Assembly (NCBI RefSeq): GCF_007830235.1 | Contig: NZ_VLKI01000023.1 | Span: 17,223-75,237 of the forward strand | Direction of reading: 5' to 3' | Length of the DNA stretch: 58,015 nucleotides | DNA from: Cytobacillus oceanisediminis | GTDB lineage: Bacteria > Bacillota > Bacilli > Bacillales > Cytobacillaceae | Shown here: positions 17,276 through 26,223 of the stretch, in pieces | Numbering within the stretch: position 1 is the stretch's first letter | Layout of the letters: the number at the start of each line of letters is the position of its first letter | Position numbers and translations under genes: made by a program | The notes under the pieces: generated by a model | Database searches by the model: none | What the model was told of the DNA's origin: nothing | The model's input: the letters and a program-made list of their open reading frames with translations, nothing else

Positions 17276-18228
17276 TATCAATTCAGGCGGCCGAAAAGAG
17301 TCTTAATATAAAAGGAAAGGATTTTTTAACTCTTGCCGATTTTTCATCTGAGGAAATTAAAGGCCTTTTAGAAAAAGCAAAGAAATTAAAAGATGCACAT
17401 TTGCAAGGGAAAACATCTTCCCCTCTTAAAGGCAAAATTCTCGGAATGATCTTCGAAAAATCATCAACCCGCACGAGAGTTTCGTTTGAAGCAGGCATGA
17501 TTCAGCTAGGAGGCCATGCCCTCTACCTTAATAGTCAGGATTTGCAGCTGGGAAGAGGAGAGAGCATTGCGGATACCGCCCAAGTACTGTCGCAGTACGT
17601 TGATGCTATCATGATACGCACTTTCTCGCATGAAAAAATTAAGGAACTCGCCCATCATGCAACTATTCCGGTAATTAACGGCCTGACAGACCTATACCAT
17701 CCATGCCAGGCATTGGCCGATCTGTTAACCATACAGGAGAAGAAAGGAACTTTGGAAGGGCAAACTCTGGTATATGTCGGTGATGGCAATAATGTAGCCC
17801 ATTCCCTAATGATTGCTTCAGCTAAAACGGGTGTAAATATCACTATTGCATGCCCGGAAGGCTACGAGCCAGACCCATCAGTTCTTAAGATATCAAAAGA
17901 ATTTGCGGAACAAAGCGGTTCTGAAGTGAAGGTCTCCCATAATGCAGACGAAGCTGTCAAAGATGCCGATGCGATTTACACGGATGTCTGGACGAGCATG
18001 GGACAGGAAGCCGAAAATGAGCAAAGGCTTGAAGATTTTGCAAAATACCAGGTTAATGAATATCTTGTCCAAAAAGCTAAAAAAGATTTCGTCTTTTTAC
18101 ACTGCCTGCCGGCTCACCGCGGTGAGGAAGTTACAGCCGCAGTAATTGATGGCAGCAACTCTGCAGTCTTTCAGCAGGCTGGAAACAGGCTCCATGTCCA
18201 AAAAGCGGTTCTTTCAGAAATTCTATAA
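17272..18228 (+). CDS. argF: Ornithine carbamoyltransferase
   Basis: ArgF makes citrulline from ornithine and carbamoyl phosphate. The 318 residues show the carbamoyl-phosphate loop SSTRTRVSFE, the HPCQALADL block, the ornithine loop region DVWTSMGQE and the catalytic HCLPAHRGEEV. It overlaps the carB stop (ATGA), indicating coupling, and ends the operon at a perfect palindromic terminator. argG and argH are not in this window. Confidence 0.97.
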   Translation: MISIQAAEKSLNIKGKDFLTLADFSSEEIKGLLEKAKKLKDAHLQGKTSSPLKGKILGMIFEKSSTRTRVSFEAGMIQLGGHALYLNSQDLQLGRGESIADTAQVLSQYVDAIMIRTFSHEKIKELAHHATIPVINGLTDLYHPCQALADLLTIQEKKGTLEGQTLVYVGDGNNVAHSLMIASAKTGVNITIACPEGYEPDPSVLKISKEFAEQSGSEVKVSHNADEAVKDADAIYTDVWTSMGQEAENEQRLEDFAKYQVNEYLVQKAKKDFVFLHCLPAHRGEEVTAAVIDGSNSAVFQQAGNRLHVQKAVLSEIL

Positions 18229-18230
18229 CG

Positions 18231-18266
18231 CAAAAGCCTTCTCCGGCCGGAGAAGGCTTTTGCATT
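18231..18266. terminator. Bidirectional terminator between argF and uppP
   Basis: A perfect 32-bp palindrome: 18231-18246 is the reverse complement of 18247-18262. Its outer AAAA/TTTT arms let it work for both convergent genes. Confidence 0.85.
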
Positions 18267-19070
18267 TTAAGAAAGAAAATATACAAGCGGCCCTACAATA
18301 AAACAGTAAATGGCGAAATACTTCAAATTCCCCTTGGCCATAATATTCATGAACCACTTCAGGGAGAAATAGGAAGCAACAAGAGATGCAAAAAAGGCAA
18401 GTGTATAAGGCAAGGCTAATTCATTCAAATTGGGGTCTCTAAGAATATCGTTAAAGCCTAATATCATTCCGCCCACGCTTACTGGAATATATAAAAGAAA
18501 GGAAAAACGCAAAGCGGTTTCCTGTTTCATTCCCAGGCCCATTGCGGCAACAATTGTTGCACCAGAGCGGCTAATACCAGGTATTAAGGCTACAGCCTGG
18601 GCAAAACCTATAATAATGGCATCTTTCAATGATAATTCTGCGTCATTTTTACGGCCTCTCATATTGCGGATCAGCCATAATGCCAGTCCGGTAACAAGCA
18701 AAGTTAGACCGACTGTTTTAATATTGCCTTCAAGATAATCACCAAACAAAACACCGATAACTCCAGCTGGTATGGTAGCAATAATTAAATAAATGATAAA
18801 TCGAAAATCAGCTTCCGCCCTTTTATCCTTGGTTGTCACGTATGCAAGCCCATTGCGTATTAACCTCATAATATCTTCGCGATATATAATCAGGACAGCA
18901 AATAGCGAAGCCGTATTTACGAGCAATGCGAAACTCATACCTTTAATTTCAAGTCCAAAAAAATATTCAGCAATTTCCAGATGCCCACTCGAAGAAATCG
19001 GGATAGGCTCGGTAAATCCTTGAAATAACCCTAAAAATAAATATTTCAGCAATAAGAAAAAATCTTCCAC
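18267..19070 (-). CDS. uppP: Undecaprenyl-diphosphate phosphatase UppP/BacA
   Basis: UppP regenerates the lipid carrier undecaprenyl phosphate at the membrane and can give bacitracin resistance. The 267-residue membrane protein has the two family signatures, [14 protein letters not shown] near residue 20 and [10 protein letters not shown] near 165, and about eight membrane segments. GTG at 19070 is chosen: GGAGG at 19079-19083 is 8 nt away; an in-frame TTG at 19085 overlaps that site. It is an insertion relative to B. subtilis gene order, where argF is followed directly by yjzC. Confidence 0.94.
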   Translation of the reverse strand: MEDFFLLLKYLFLGLFQGFTEPIPISSSGHLEIAEYFFGLEIKGMSFALLVNTASLFAVLIIYREDIMRLIRNGLAYVTTKDKRAEADFRFIIYLIIATIPAGVIGVLFGDYLEGNIKTVGLTLLVTGLALWLIRNMRGRKNDAELSLKDAIIIGFAQAVALIPGISRSGATIVAAMGLGMKQETALRFSFLLYIPVSVGGMILGFNDILRDPNLNELALPYTLAFFASLVASYFSLKWFMNIMAKGNLKYFAIYCFIVGPLVYFLS

Positions 19071-19277
19071 TAATAAATCCTCCAACTATGAAATCTCATA
19101 CCTTCTCATTTAACTATAAAAACCACAAAGGTGTAAAGGGATATCCAGTTCATTGCATAATTAAGGAAATTAGCTTTTGCCATTCACATCAGGAACAGCC
19201 GATGCCAATAGTTACCCACATGAGGAAATCTAGAGTGGAAATAATAAAAATGATTTAAGATTAAAGGAGGTATCTGC

Positions 19278-19457
19278 ATGGGGCAAAATAGACAATTCAA
19301 GCCGGGGCAGAAAGCGCCCAACAATGGAATTTATATTGAAATCGGCGAAACAGGAAGCAACGTCAATAATCCTCAAATGCTTAAATTGAGAGCCGGAGAT
19401 CAATTTCCGGAGGCTTCCAACCATAACCGCGTCTGGACATATAAAAGAAAGCCTTAA
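19278..19457 (+). CDS. yjzC: YjzC family small protein
   Basis: A 59-residue soluble protein that I recognise as YjzC: it starts MGQNRQFKPGQKAPNNGIY and ends RVWTYKRKP. AAAGGAGG precedes the ATG by 8 nt. The function is unknown. In B. subtilis yjzC also follows argF. It is too short for many gene callers but codon use and ribosome site are good. A weak hairpin follows at 19507-19529. Confidence 0.88.
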   Translation: MGQNRQFKPGQKAPNNGIYIEIGETGSNVNNPQMLKLRAGDQFPEASNHNRVWTYKRKP

Positions 19458-19506
19458 TTCTGATTAGCCATTAGTACAATGGGAAAAGCATAACAATAAC
19501 CTCTGG

Positions 19507-19533
19507 AGCCATCCCATTTGTGGATGGCTTTCA
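19507..19533 (+). terminator. Possible yjzC terminator
   Basis: AGCCATCC (19507-19514) pairs with GGATGGCT (19522-19529), but only three T follow. The rest of the 19458-19706 gap shows nothing I can name. Confidence 0.4.
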
Positions 19534-19706
19534 GACTGTTTCAAACGCTTTAATTTTTCGCTGTTCATCCTCCTGCAAAGCTTATTTTCCGATCAGGGCA
19601 AATTGCACCTTATTTTATCTCCCCTTGGAGGATAAACGCTATGATAACAGGTTTAATGTTCAAAAATAAATTTCTTACCATCATATAGCATACGATTGCA
19701 GAAAAC

Positions 19707-19760
19707 TTTACATATGCAGAAAATGGATTATAATAAAAATAAAGGTCAAAGAAGGTCAAA
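19707..19760 (+). promoter_or_regulatory. clpB promoter with CtsR operator
   Basis: TTTACA (19707-19712), 16-nt spacer, TATAAT (19729-19734). Downstream lies the direct heptad repeat GGTCAAA-GAA-GGTCAAA (19744-19760), which matches the CtsR operator consensus. It falls between the predicted start (about 19741) and the ribosome site, so CtsR bound there would block transcription until heat or proteotoxic stress. Confidence 0.92.
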
Positions 19761-19774
19761 TAGGAGGTTTCGCA

Positions 19775-22375
19775 ATGGATCTTAATCGAATGACAGAGCG
19801 GCTGCAGGAAGGATTTATGAATGCACAGTCAATTGCCATACGGGAACATCATCAGGAAGTGGATGAAGCCCATTTATTCTTGGCTCTAATGGATCAGGAA
19901 GATAACCTGATTATATCGATCCTGTCAAAACTGCAGATTCCTGCTGAATCTTTCATTAATAAAATGCATGAAGCTTTGCGGAAAAAACCTCAAGTGTCAG
20001 GGTCAGGAGCTGAGCAAGGCAAGCTATATATTACAGGAAAACTCCAGCGCATCCTGGCAGAAGCGGAAAGGTTTATGAAGAAGTATGAAGATGAATACAT
20101 GTCTGTAGAACATGTTTTTATAGCAGCGGCTGCCGAAGCAGACTCAAATTCCGCTCCAATTTTAAAATCATACGGTGTGAATAAAGAAAAAGCGGAGCAT
20201 GCCATTAAGGAAATTAGGGGGAATCAAAGAGTGACATCTCAAAATCCGGAATCAACATATGAAGCATTGAAAAAATACGGAAGAGATCTTGTTGTAGAGG
20301 TGAAGGAGGGGAAGGTTGACCCGGTTATCGGCAGAGACAGCGAAATCAGGCATATAATTCGCATCCTTTCAAGAAAGACGAAAAATAATCCAGTCCTGAT
20401 CGGTGAACCGGGAGTAGGTAAAACAGCCATAGTAGAAGGGCTGGCACAACGGATTGTCCGTAAAGATGTTCCAGAGGGGTTAAAGGAGAAAACCATTTTC
20501 GCTCTAGATATGAGTGCCCTGATTGCCGGCGCTAAGTTTAGGGGGGAATTTGAGGAAAGATTGAAGGCTGTTCTGAATGAAGTGAAAAAAAGCGAAGGCA
20601 GAATTCTCCTTTTTATCGATGAGCTGCATACAATTGTGGGAGCTGGCAAAACAGAAGGAGCCATGGATGCCGGGAATATGCTTAAGCCAATGCTTGCGAG
20701 AGGAGAGTTGCACTGCATTGGGGCGACAACTCTTGAAGAGCATCGGAAGTATATTGAAAAGGATCCGGCTCTTGAACGCCGCTTTCAGCAGGTGTTAGTC
20801 CAGGAGCCAAATGTAGAAGATACAATCTCCATATTAAGAGGTCTGAAAGAGCGTTTTGAAATTCATCATGGGGTTAATATTCACGACAGAGCCCTGGTAG
20901 CTGCCTCAACATTATCTGACCGCTATATTACAGACCGCTTTCTCCCTGATAAAGCGATCGACTTGGTCGATGAGGCCTGTGCGATGATCAGGACTGAAAT
21001 CGACTCCATGCCTTCTGAATTGGATGAAGTAACAAGGCGCGTGATGCAGCTGGAAATTGAAGAAGCTGCATTAAGAAAAGAAAACGATGAAGCGAGTAAA
21101 GAGAGGCTTTCTGTTTTGCAGAAGGAGCTTGCAGAGTTAAAAGATCAGGCCAACAGCATGAAGGCAAAATGGCAGCTTGAAAAGGAAGGCATTCAGAAAG
21201 TGCAGGAAAAGCGGGAACAGCTTGAAAAAATGCGCTGGGATCTAGAAGAAGCAGAAAATAATTATGATTTAAATAAAGCTGCGGAATTGCGCCACGGAAG
21301 AATACCTTCTTTGGAAAATGAGCTGAAGGAACTCGAAAATGCCGTAAATGAGAATCAAGGGGAACGACTATTAAGAGAGGAAGTTACTGAAGAAGAAATT
21401 GCCGGCATTGTCGCAAGATGGACGGGCATTCCAGTTGCCAAGCTTGTAGAAGGAGAACGGGAGAAACTTCTGCGTCTCGAAAGCATTTTACACGAAAGAG
21501 TAATTGGCCAAGATGAAGCTGTCCAGCTGGTTTCGGACGCAGTTCTAAGAGCCAGGGCAGGAATAAAAGATCCAAATCGTCCAATTGGTTCATTTATTTT
21601 CCTGGGACCGACCGGAGTAGGAAAAACAGAGCTGGCTAAAGCCCTGGCTCAATCACTGTTTGATAGCGAAGAACAAATAATTCGGATCGACATGTCCGAA
21701 TATATGGAAAAACATGCTGTTTCAAGATTGATTGGGGCTCCTCCGGGGTATGTAGGGTATGAGGAAGGCGGGCAGCTTACAGAAGCAGTCCGAAGAAAGC
21801 CTTATTCTGTTATCCTGTTGGACGAAATCGAGAAGGCCCATCCTGAAGTATTTAATATCCTGCTTCAAATGCTTGATGATGGACGGATTACAGATTCACA
21901 GGGCAGGACAGTGGACTTTAAAAATACTGTCATTATCATGACTTCCAATATTGGTTCTCATTTTCTGCTGGAACGTTCTGAAGGAGAAGAAGAGATCAAT
22001 GAAGAAAGAAGAAGCAAAGTAATGGGGCAGCTGCGTACCCACTTCCGCCCTGAGTTCTTAAACAGAGTAGACGAAATGATCCTGTTTAAGCCGTTAGCGA
22101 TGAATGAAATAAAAGAAATTGTTTCTAAATTAGTAACTGAACTTCAATCAAGATTATCAGACCAGCATATCAAGCTAAGTATAAATGATCTTGCAAAGGA
22201 ATATATTGCAGAAAACGGGTTCGATCCAGTATATGGAGCAAGGCCGCTCAAACGTTTTATACAAAGAAATGTAGAAACAGCCCTGGCTCGAAAAATAATA
22301 GCAGGACAAATCAAGGACCACAGTGAAGTAGTTATTTCTGCTGACAGCGGGAAAATAGAGCTTTCAGTAAAATAA
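19775..22375 (+). CDS. clpB: ATP-dependent disaggregase ClpB
   Basis: ClpB works with DnaK to dissolve aggregates. The 866-residue Hsp100 protein has the Clp N-domain (1-145), AAA1 with Walker A GEPGVGKT (210-217), a long coiled-coil middle domain (about 405-525), and AAA2 with Walker A GPTGVGKT (611-618). It lacks the IGF/L loop of ClpP-binding ClpA/C/X, as expected. AGGAGG precedes the ATG. B. subtilis 168 has no clpB, but B. cereus has it at this position. It is a single gene under the CtsR operator and ends in a strong terminator. Confidence 0.97.
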   Translation: MDLNRMTERLQEGFMNAQSIAIREHHQEVDEAHLFLALMDQEDNLIISILSKLQIPAESFINKMHEALRKKPQVSGSGAEQGKLYITGKLQRILAEAERFMKKYEDEYMSVEHVFIAAAAEADSNSAPILKSYGVNKEKAEHAIKEIRGNQRVTSQNPESTYEALKKYGRDLVVEVKEGKVDPVIGRDSEIRHIIRILSRKTKNNPVLIGEPGVGKTAIVEGLAQRIVRKDVPEGLKEKTIFALDMSALIAGAKFRGEFEERLKAVLNEVKKSEGRILLFIDELHTIVGAGKTEGAMDAGNMLKPMLARGELHCIGATTLEEHRKYIEKDPALERRFQQVLVQEPNVEDTISILRGLKERFEIHHGVNIHDRALVAASTLSDRYITDRFLPDKAIDLVDEACAMIRTEIDSMPSELDEVTRRVMQLEIEEAALRKENDEASKERLSVLQKELAELKDQANSMKAKWQLEKEGIQKVQEKREQLEKMRWDLEEAENNYDLNKAAELRHGRIPSLENELKELENAVNENQGERLLREEVTEEEIAGIVARWTGIPVAKLVEGEREKLLRLESILHERVIGQDEAVQLVSDAVLRARAGIKDPNRPIGSFIFLGPTGVGKTELAKALAQSLFDSEEQIIRIDMSEYMEKHAVSRLIGAPPGYVGYEEGGQLTEAVRRKPYSVILLDEIEKAHPEVFNILLQMLDDGRITDSQGRTVDFKNTVIIMTSNIGSHFLLERSEGEEEINEERRSKVMGQLRTHFRPEFLNRVDEMILFKPLAMNEIKEIVSKLVTELQSRLSDQHIKLSINDLAKEYIAENGFDPVYGARPLKRFIQRNVETALARKIIAGQIKDHSEVVISADSGKIELSVK

Positions 22376-22387
22376 TTCCGGCTAAAT

Positions 22388-22427
22388 TAAAAGAATCATC
22401 CTGACTCAGTCAGGATGACTCTTTTAA
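22388..22427 (+). terminator. clpB terminator
   Basis: A hairpin around CATCCTGACT / AGTCAGGATG (about 22397-22419), followed by CTCTTTTA. Confidence 0.75.
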
Positions 22428-22460
22428 AGTCGGCATAATTTCTTGCAGACTTGCCTCTGA

Positions 22461-22652
22461 TTAATGAAGTCCCTCTTTCCCAGCTGGGCCCTCAGGAATG
22501 ATGGAAGCGACAACAAAAATTAAGATGGTTGTTCCTACTGCCAGGATGGCACCGGTTACAAAATTATAATGTGCTCCCAGCATCGAAGAAACCACGTACG
22601 TTAACATTTGAACAAGAAGGAAAGTCCAGAAAAATGTCCAAAAGAATTTCAT
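22461..22652 (-). CDS. yjzD: YjzD-like small membrane protein (DUF2929)
   Basis: A 63-residue protein with two membrane segments (about 3-25 and 30-52), resembling YjzD/DUF2929, starting MKFFWTFFWTFLLVQ. ATG 22652 is chosen over the in-frame ATG 22661 because AGAGGTG is better spaced and the N-terminus then matches the family. In B. subtilis yjzD lies between yjzC and yjaU, the same neighbourhood. Function unknown. Confidence 0.78.
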   Translation of the reverse strand: MKFFWTFFWTFLLVQMLTYVVSSMLGAHYNFVTGAILAVGTTILIFVVASIIPEGPAGKEGLH

Positions 22653-22897
22653 CCATTTCACCTCTAACATAATTAAATCCCTTTTCATATTAGCATAAGC
22701 TGTTAAATAAATAAATTGATTTTTACAACATGCACACCTACTTTTCGGTGAATGTGCCTACCAGGGTAATCGTAAAAACAAAAAGAGTGCAGGAAGCCAT
22801 GCTGGATATTGAACTTGTCTGAAACTGGGCAAATCTCCCTTTCATTTTATTTTTTTATACATACATTATAATGAACAAACTGCAAAGGAGTTTTACT

Positions 22898-23635
22898 ATG
22901 GAAAGCCGGAACTTTCAATTGGATACCGAATGGTGCATGATTCATTACCCAGATAAACCAAGTGGTTTCGGTATTCTGATCATTGGGGATGATAGGCACT
23001 TTGTTGACGAGCACAGCAGTTTTTGGACACAAAATGAAGGGAAGCATTCATTAATAAGGAAGCTTAGGGAACATGGCTATACCATTTTTTATTCCAATCT
23101 ATACGGTAGGAACTGGGGCAGCGATAAAGCTGTCGATAAAGCTAAATTTTTATACGAGCACATAGTCCGGACAGAAATTATAAATGAAAAAATCCACATT
23201 ATCGCCGAAGGAATGGGATCCCTGGTTGCCCTTAAATTAATGCATGAAATGGGGCATATGATACGTTCAGCGGTACTAATTAATCCAATTTTGTCATTAA
23301 AGCACCATTTAGAACAGGAAAAGGAGCATAAATTCTTTTATAAAAGACTTTTAAAGGAGCTTGCATGTTCCTATGAAATTGAAACTGGAAAAATAGCCGA
23401 AGTATTAAACAAACATGAAGAAAATCTCACAGAAGGTCTTAAAGTTCCTGTTAGAATCATTCAAATTCTTTCAGGTGGAAGAGCTTACAAGCAATCAGAC
23501 TATTTGAAAAAAAGATCTGTAAAATGGGAAAATGAAAATGCCCCCATAACTGTTTTTTATATTCTTCCGGACAAAAAACAGAGGATTTCTTCACAGATGA
23601 CGAATTTCTTTAGAAAATATGAAAAGGAATTATAG
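22898..23635 (+). CDS. yjaU: YjaU-like alpha/beta-hydrolase-type protein
   Basis: A 245-residue protein matching the position of B. subtilis yjaU. An alpha/beta-hydrolase-like pattern is visible: beta strand GFGILIIGDD, helix and strand before IIAEGMGSLVALKLM, where the nucleophile elbow GxSxG reads AEGMGS, so a canonical Ser is absent. It may be a non-catalytic or divergent member. ATG 22898 follows AAAGGAG by 7 nt; an in-frame upstream ATG lacks a ribosome site. A TATAAT at 22867 may be its -10, with no clear -35. Confidence 0.7.
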   Translation: MESRNFQLDTEWCMIHYPDKPSGFGILIIGDDRHFVDEHSSFWTQNEGKHSLIRKLREHGYTIFYSNLYGRNWGSDKAVDKAKFLYEHIVRTEIINEKIHIIAEGMGSLVALKLMHEMGHMIRSAVLINPILSLKHHLEQEKEHKFFYKRLLKELACSYEIETGKIAEVLNKHEENLTEGLKVPVRIIQILSGGRAYKQSDYLKKRSVKWENENAPITVFYILPDKKQRISSQMTNFFRKYEKEL

Positions 23636-23674
23636 CAGCTGCCTTTGTATTGATAAGAAATAAATACAATCCCT

Positions 23675-23702
23675 AAAGCATAGGATACATTGAGTATGCT
23701 TT
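23675..23702 (+). promoter_or_regulatory. Hairpin abutting the yjaV ribosome site
   Basis: AAAGCATA (23675-23682) and TATGCTTT (23695-23702) form an 8-bp stem ending one base before the GAGGAGG site. It could influence translation or be an operator; the role is not known. Confidence 0.35.
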
Positions 23703-23716
23703 GAGGAGGATTGAAG

Positions 23717-24550
23717 ATGGACAGGGCAGTTATATTAGGTGCATATGAATTCGTTGGATTCAGTCTGTGTAAATATCTGCTTGATCAGGGCTGTGAGATA
23801 GATGGAATCCATATCAATAAAGGGGAGGAAGACCCTTATCTAAACGATAAGCGTTTAGAGATTGGACGAAATGCGAATTTCTATGAAATGAATTACTCTG
23901 AATGGCTGGAAACGCAAAAGGAAATAAAGGAAGATACAGTACTCTTTATTAATTTTTATGATTTCTATTTAAAGAATAATCTATCCGCATTAAGAGAGAA
24001 TGAGCTTATAGAGAAATACCTTTTTAATAACATGAATGAATTGAAGAAATTCCATTCGAAAATTATGTTTCTATTCCCGCTACAGTGGCTGAAAGACATA
24101 AACCGGGCGCATAGCCGCTGTGAAACAGCGATTGAGCTTCTTAAGCAAAATAACATTGCGGTTCATTCTTTTTATCTGCCTGCAATTTACGGTCCCTGGC
24201 AGCCGGAGGAATTTATCTTTCACCAGGCTTTAGCTGATCGAAAAAGGGCAGAATTAAGTAACCGGGAATGGATTCATGATGCTATTTATATAGATGATCT
24301 CATTCATTCAATAATGGAGGAAACTGATAAAATTCAAGGAGGATCTTATTTATTAAAAAGCAGCCTCCCGGGACATTGGCAAAAATGCGCTGAATATCTG
24401 TCCCTTGAATATAACTTAAGTCACAGAAACGATGACTTGGAAAAAGGTAAAATAATAGACAAAACAGTGAAGAATTCAATGAAATATTCTGAGGGCCTGG
24501 AGCAGCAAAGGAGACACTTAAATGCTTTACTGAACAGGAATGAGTATTGA
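23717..24550 (+). CDS. yjaV: YjaV-like NAD(P)-dependent epimerase/dehydratase-type protein
   Basis: A 277-residue protein with an extended SDR-like layout. The N-terminal AVILGAYEFVGFSLCKYLLD is a Rossmann strand-helix, although the glycine motif is G-A-Y-E-F-V-G rather than the usual GxxGxxG. LPAIYGPWQPEEFIFHQAL matches the post-catalytic part of epimerases, and the YxxxK pair is not clear. Catalysis is therefore doubtful. ATG 23717 follows GAGGAGG by 7 nt. It precedes med as in B. subtilis. Confidence 0.68.
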   Translation: MDRAVILGAYEFVGFSLCKYLLDQGCEIDGIHINKGEEDPYLNDKRLEIGRNANFYEMNYSEWLETQKEIKEDTVLFINFYDFYLKNNLSALRENELIEKYLFNNMNELKKFHSKIMFLFPLQWLKDINRAHSRCETAIELLKQNNIAVHSFYLPAIYGPWQPEEFIFHQALADRKRAELSNREWIHDAIYIDDLIHSIMEETDKIQGGSYLLKSSLPGHWQKCAEYLSLEYNLSHRNDDLEKGKIIDKTVKNSMKYSEGLEQQRRHLNALLNRNEY

Positions 24551-24683
24551 TTAAGAAAAAAATCTTTCCAATTAACATATAGACAAGGTAGAATTAAATT
24601 AGTTTGGTAAAATAAACCGGACTTACCATCAGTATGAAGTGAAAGCCGAAAGGAGCTTTTACAGAGAGGCGGAGAAAAAGAAG

Positions 24684-25661
24684 ATGCATAAGACATTAAA
24701 GAAATACGGGATCCTTCTTTTGTGCCTTCTTTTATTGGTCTCCTGTGGACAAGCAATATCCACAGGGAAACTTGAGAAAGCGGGATTATTAGTACCCGAT
24801 ACGGTGAACGATCAAGTATGGGGAACCAAAGGCTATAAAGGTATGTTAAAGATTCAATCCCAATATAATGTAGATGTCTATTATAAAGAAGGCATGAACT
24901 CCGAGATGGTTGTAGAAAGGGCCGTCAAAGAGTTTGACCAAAAAGGTGTAAATCTGATATTCGGCCATGGCAATGAATACGCGGAATACTTTAATAACAT
25001 CTCTAAAAAATATCCACATATCCATTTTGTCAGCTTTAATGGCAATGCCAAAAATGAAAATACGACCAGCTTGAATTTTGAAGCCTATGCGATGGGCTTT
25101 TTCGGAGGTATGGTAGCAGGCCACGTAACCAAAACCGGAACCGTAGGCGTACTTGCGGCCTTTGAATGGCAGCCTGAAGTAGAAGGGTTTTATGAAGGTG
25201 CCAATTCTATTAATAATAAAAATGTTAATGTAGAAATCCAATATGTCGGCAACTGGGACAATGAAGAAAAAGCGATAAAACTGCTTGATAACCTCATTTT
25301 CAAAAACGCTGATGTTGTCTATCCTGCCGGTGATGGGTATAATGTTCCTGTTATCGAAAAACTAAAAGAAAAAGGACTGTATGCCATCGGGTTTATATCC
25401 GATCAGTCCGACCTGGGTGAATCGGTCGTGCTAACAAGCACAGTACAGCATGTCGACGTTTTGTATGAAGTAGTGGCAGAGAAATTCAACAAAGGCGAAC
25501 TAAAGTCCGGCAACCTTTCCTTCGATTTTCAAGATGAAGTCATCTCACTAGGGAAATTCAGTCCTATTGTAGACGAAGACTTCAAAAAGGAATTAAATGC
25601 TGCCATTGAAGAGTACAAAAAGACAGGCAAACTGCCTGAAAAAAATCAGAACGATACATAG
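24684..25661 (+). CDS. med: Med, BMP-family lipoprotein and positive regulator of comK
   Basis: The 325-residue protein is a predicted lipoprotein: basic start, hydrophobic segment and lipobox LLVSC with Cys21. The rest is a periplasmic-binding (BMP/PBP1_Med) fold, seen in GLLVPDTVNDQVWGTKGYKG and YAMGFFGGMVAGHVTKTGTVGVL. In B. subtilis Med raises comK expression and is made with comZ; here comZ follows by 13 nt. ATG 24684 lies 10 nt after GGCGGAG and gives a proper signal peptide. Its real ligand is unknown; related BMP proteins bind nucleosides. Confidence 0.9.
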   Translation: MHKTLKKYGILLLCLLLLVSCGQAISTGKLEKAGLLVPDTVNDQVWGTKGYKGMLKIQSQYNVDVYYKEGMNSEMVVERAVKEFDQKGVNLIFGHGNEYAEYFNNISKKYPHIHFVSFNGNAKNENTTSLNFEAYAMGFFGGMVAGHVTKTGTVGVLAAFEWQPEVEGFYEGANSINNKNVNVEIQYVGNWDNEEKAIKLLDNLIFKNADVVYPAGDGYNVPVIEKLKEKGLYAIGFISDQSDLGESVVLTSTVQHVDVLYEVVAEKFNKGELKSGNLSFDFQDEVISLGKFSPIVDEDFKKELNAAIEEYKKTGKLPEKNQNDT

Positions 25662-25674
25662 GAGGTAACAACAG

Positions 25675-25869
25675 ATGCAGCCAAACGACAAAACGATGGA
25701 ATTCATGCAAATCGCCATGAAACACATGCCTGAAGCCAAACAACAACTGGACGAAGCAGGCATCGAACTCTCCATGGAAATGATCCAGCCGTTCATGAAT
25801 CTCTTCACCAAAGTCATGAACGAAGCCTATGAAATGGGCAAAGCAGACGCTCTGAAAGAAAATGAATAA
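25675..25869 (+). CDS. comZ: ComG operon repressor ComZ
   Basis: A 64-residue protein recognised as ComZ (MQPNDKTMEFMQIAMKHMPE), helical and acidic, with leucine/methionine-rich heptads around residues 25-50. In B. subtilis ComZ represses comG, limiting competence. AGGAGG precedes the ATG. It shares a transcript with med, and a good terminator follows. Confidence 0.93.
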   Translation: MQPNDKTMEFMQIAMKHMPEAKQQLDEAGIELSMEMIQPFMNLFTKVMNEAYEMGKADALKENE

Positions 25870-25876
25870 TTTGAGG

Positions 25877-25902
25877 AACCAGCCTGTGGGGGCTGGTTTT
25901 TT
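25877..25902 (+). terminator. med-comZ terminator
   Basis: AACCAGCC (25877-25884) pairs with GGCTGGTT (25891-25898), 6-nt loop, and a run of T follows. Confidence 0.88.
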
Positions 25903-25937
25903 GTTGGGGGATTAAGGAGAAGGGTTAGTTGCTGAAT

Positions 25938-26070
25938 CCGCGTGTTCCCAAGCTAAATTCGCGCGTAAAAGGAAGAAACCCGCGCACAAAAGGAGAGCAG
26001 CCGCGCGTAACCAGGCAATTGCCGCGCCCAAAGAAGGATCCCGCGCGCAACCAACTATAAAATCACGTAC
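25938..26070. repeat. 21-bp tandem repeat with CCGCGCG cores
   Basis: The CGCG/CACG cores fall at 25939, 25960, 25981, 26002, 26023, 26042 and 26064: steps of 21, 21, 21, 21, 19 and 22. Between cores the sequence is A-rich and degenerate (AAAAGGA, AAAGAAGG). The array is much richer in CpG than its surroundings. A 73-residue minus-strand reading frame crosses it but has no recognisable ribosome site or family. It lies between the comZ terminator and the NERD pseudogene. Confidence 0.7.
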
Positions 26071-26092
26071 AAAAGAAACCCCTGCTTGCAAA

Positions 26093-26121
26093 CTTGGTCT
26101 TATCATGATAAGAAAGCCAAG
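26093..26121. other. Palindrome CTTATCATGATAAG inside a longer stem
   Basis: A perfect 14-bp palindrome at 26099-26112 is flanked by CTTGG (26093-26097) and CCAAG (26117-26121). It could be an operator or a hairpin; no U-tract follows. Confidence 0.4.
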
Positions 26122-26223
26122 CAAAGAATGCAAAAAACTTGAAAAACTTCCATTCTCAAAAAGGATAAATTATTCGGTTTAACGAATTTTAAACGTGAAA
26201 GATATTCTTCCAGGAGGTATGCC

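Noticed and set aside
25912..26133. A 73-residue minus-strand frame through the 21-bp repeat
   Set aside because: The open frame is a by-product of the 21-bp periodicity (seven codons); no ribosome site or known family.
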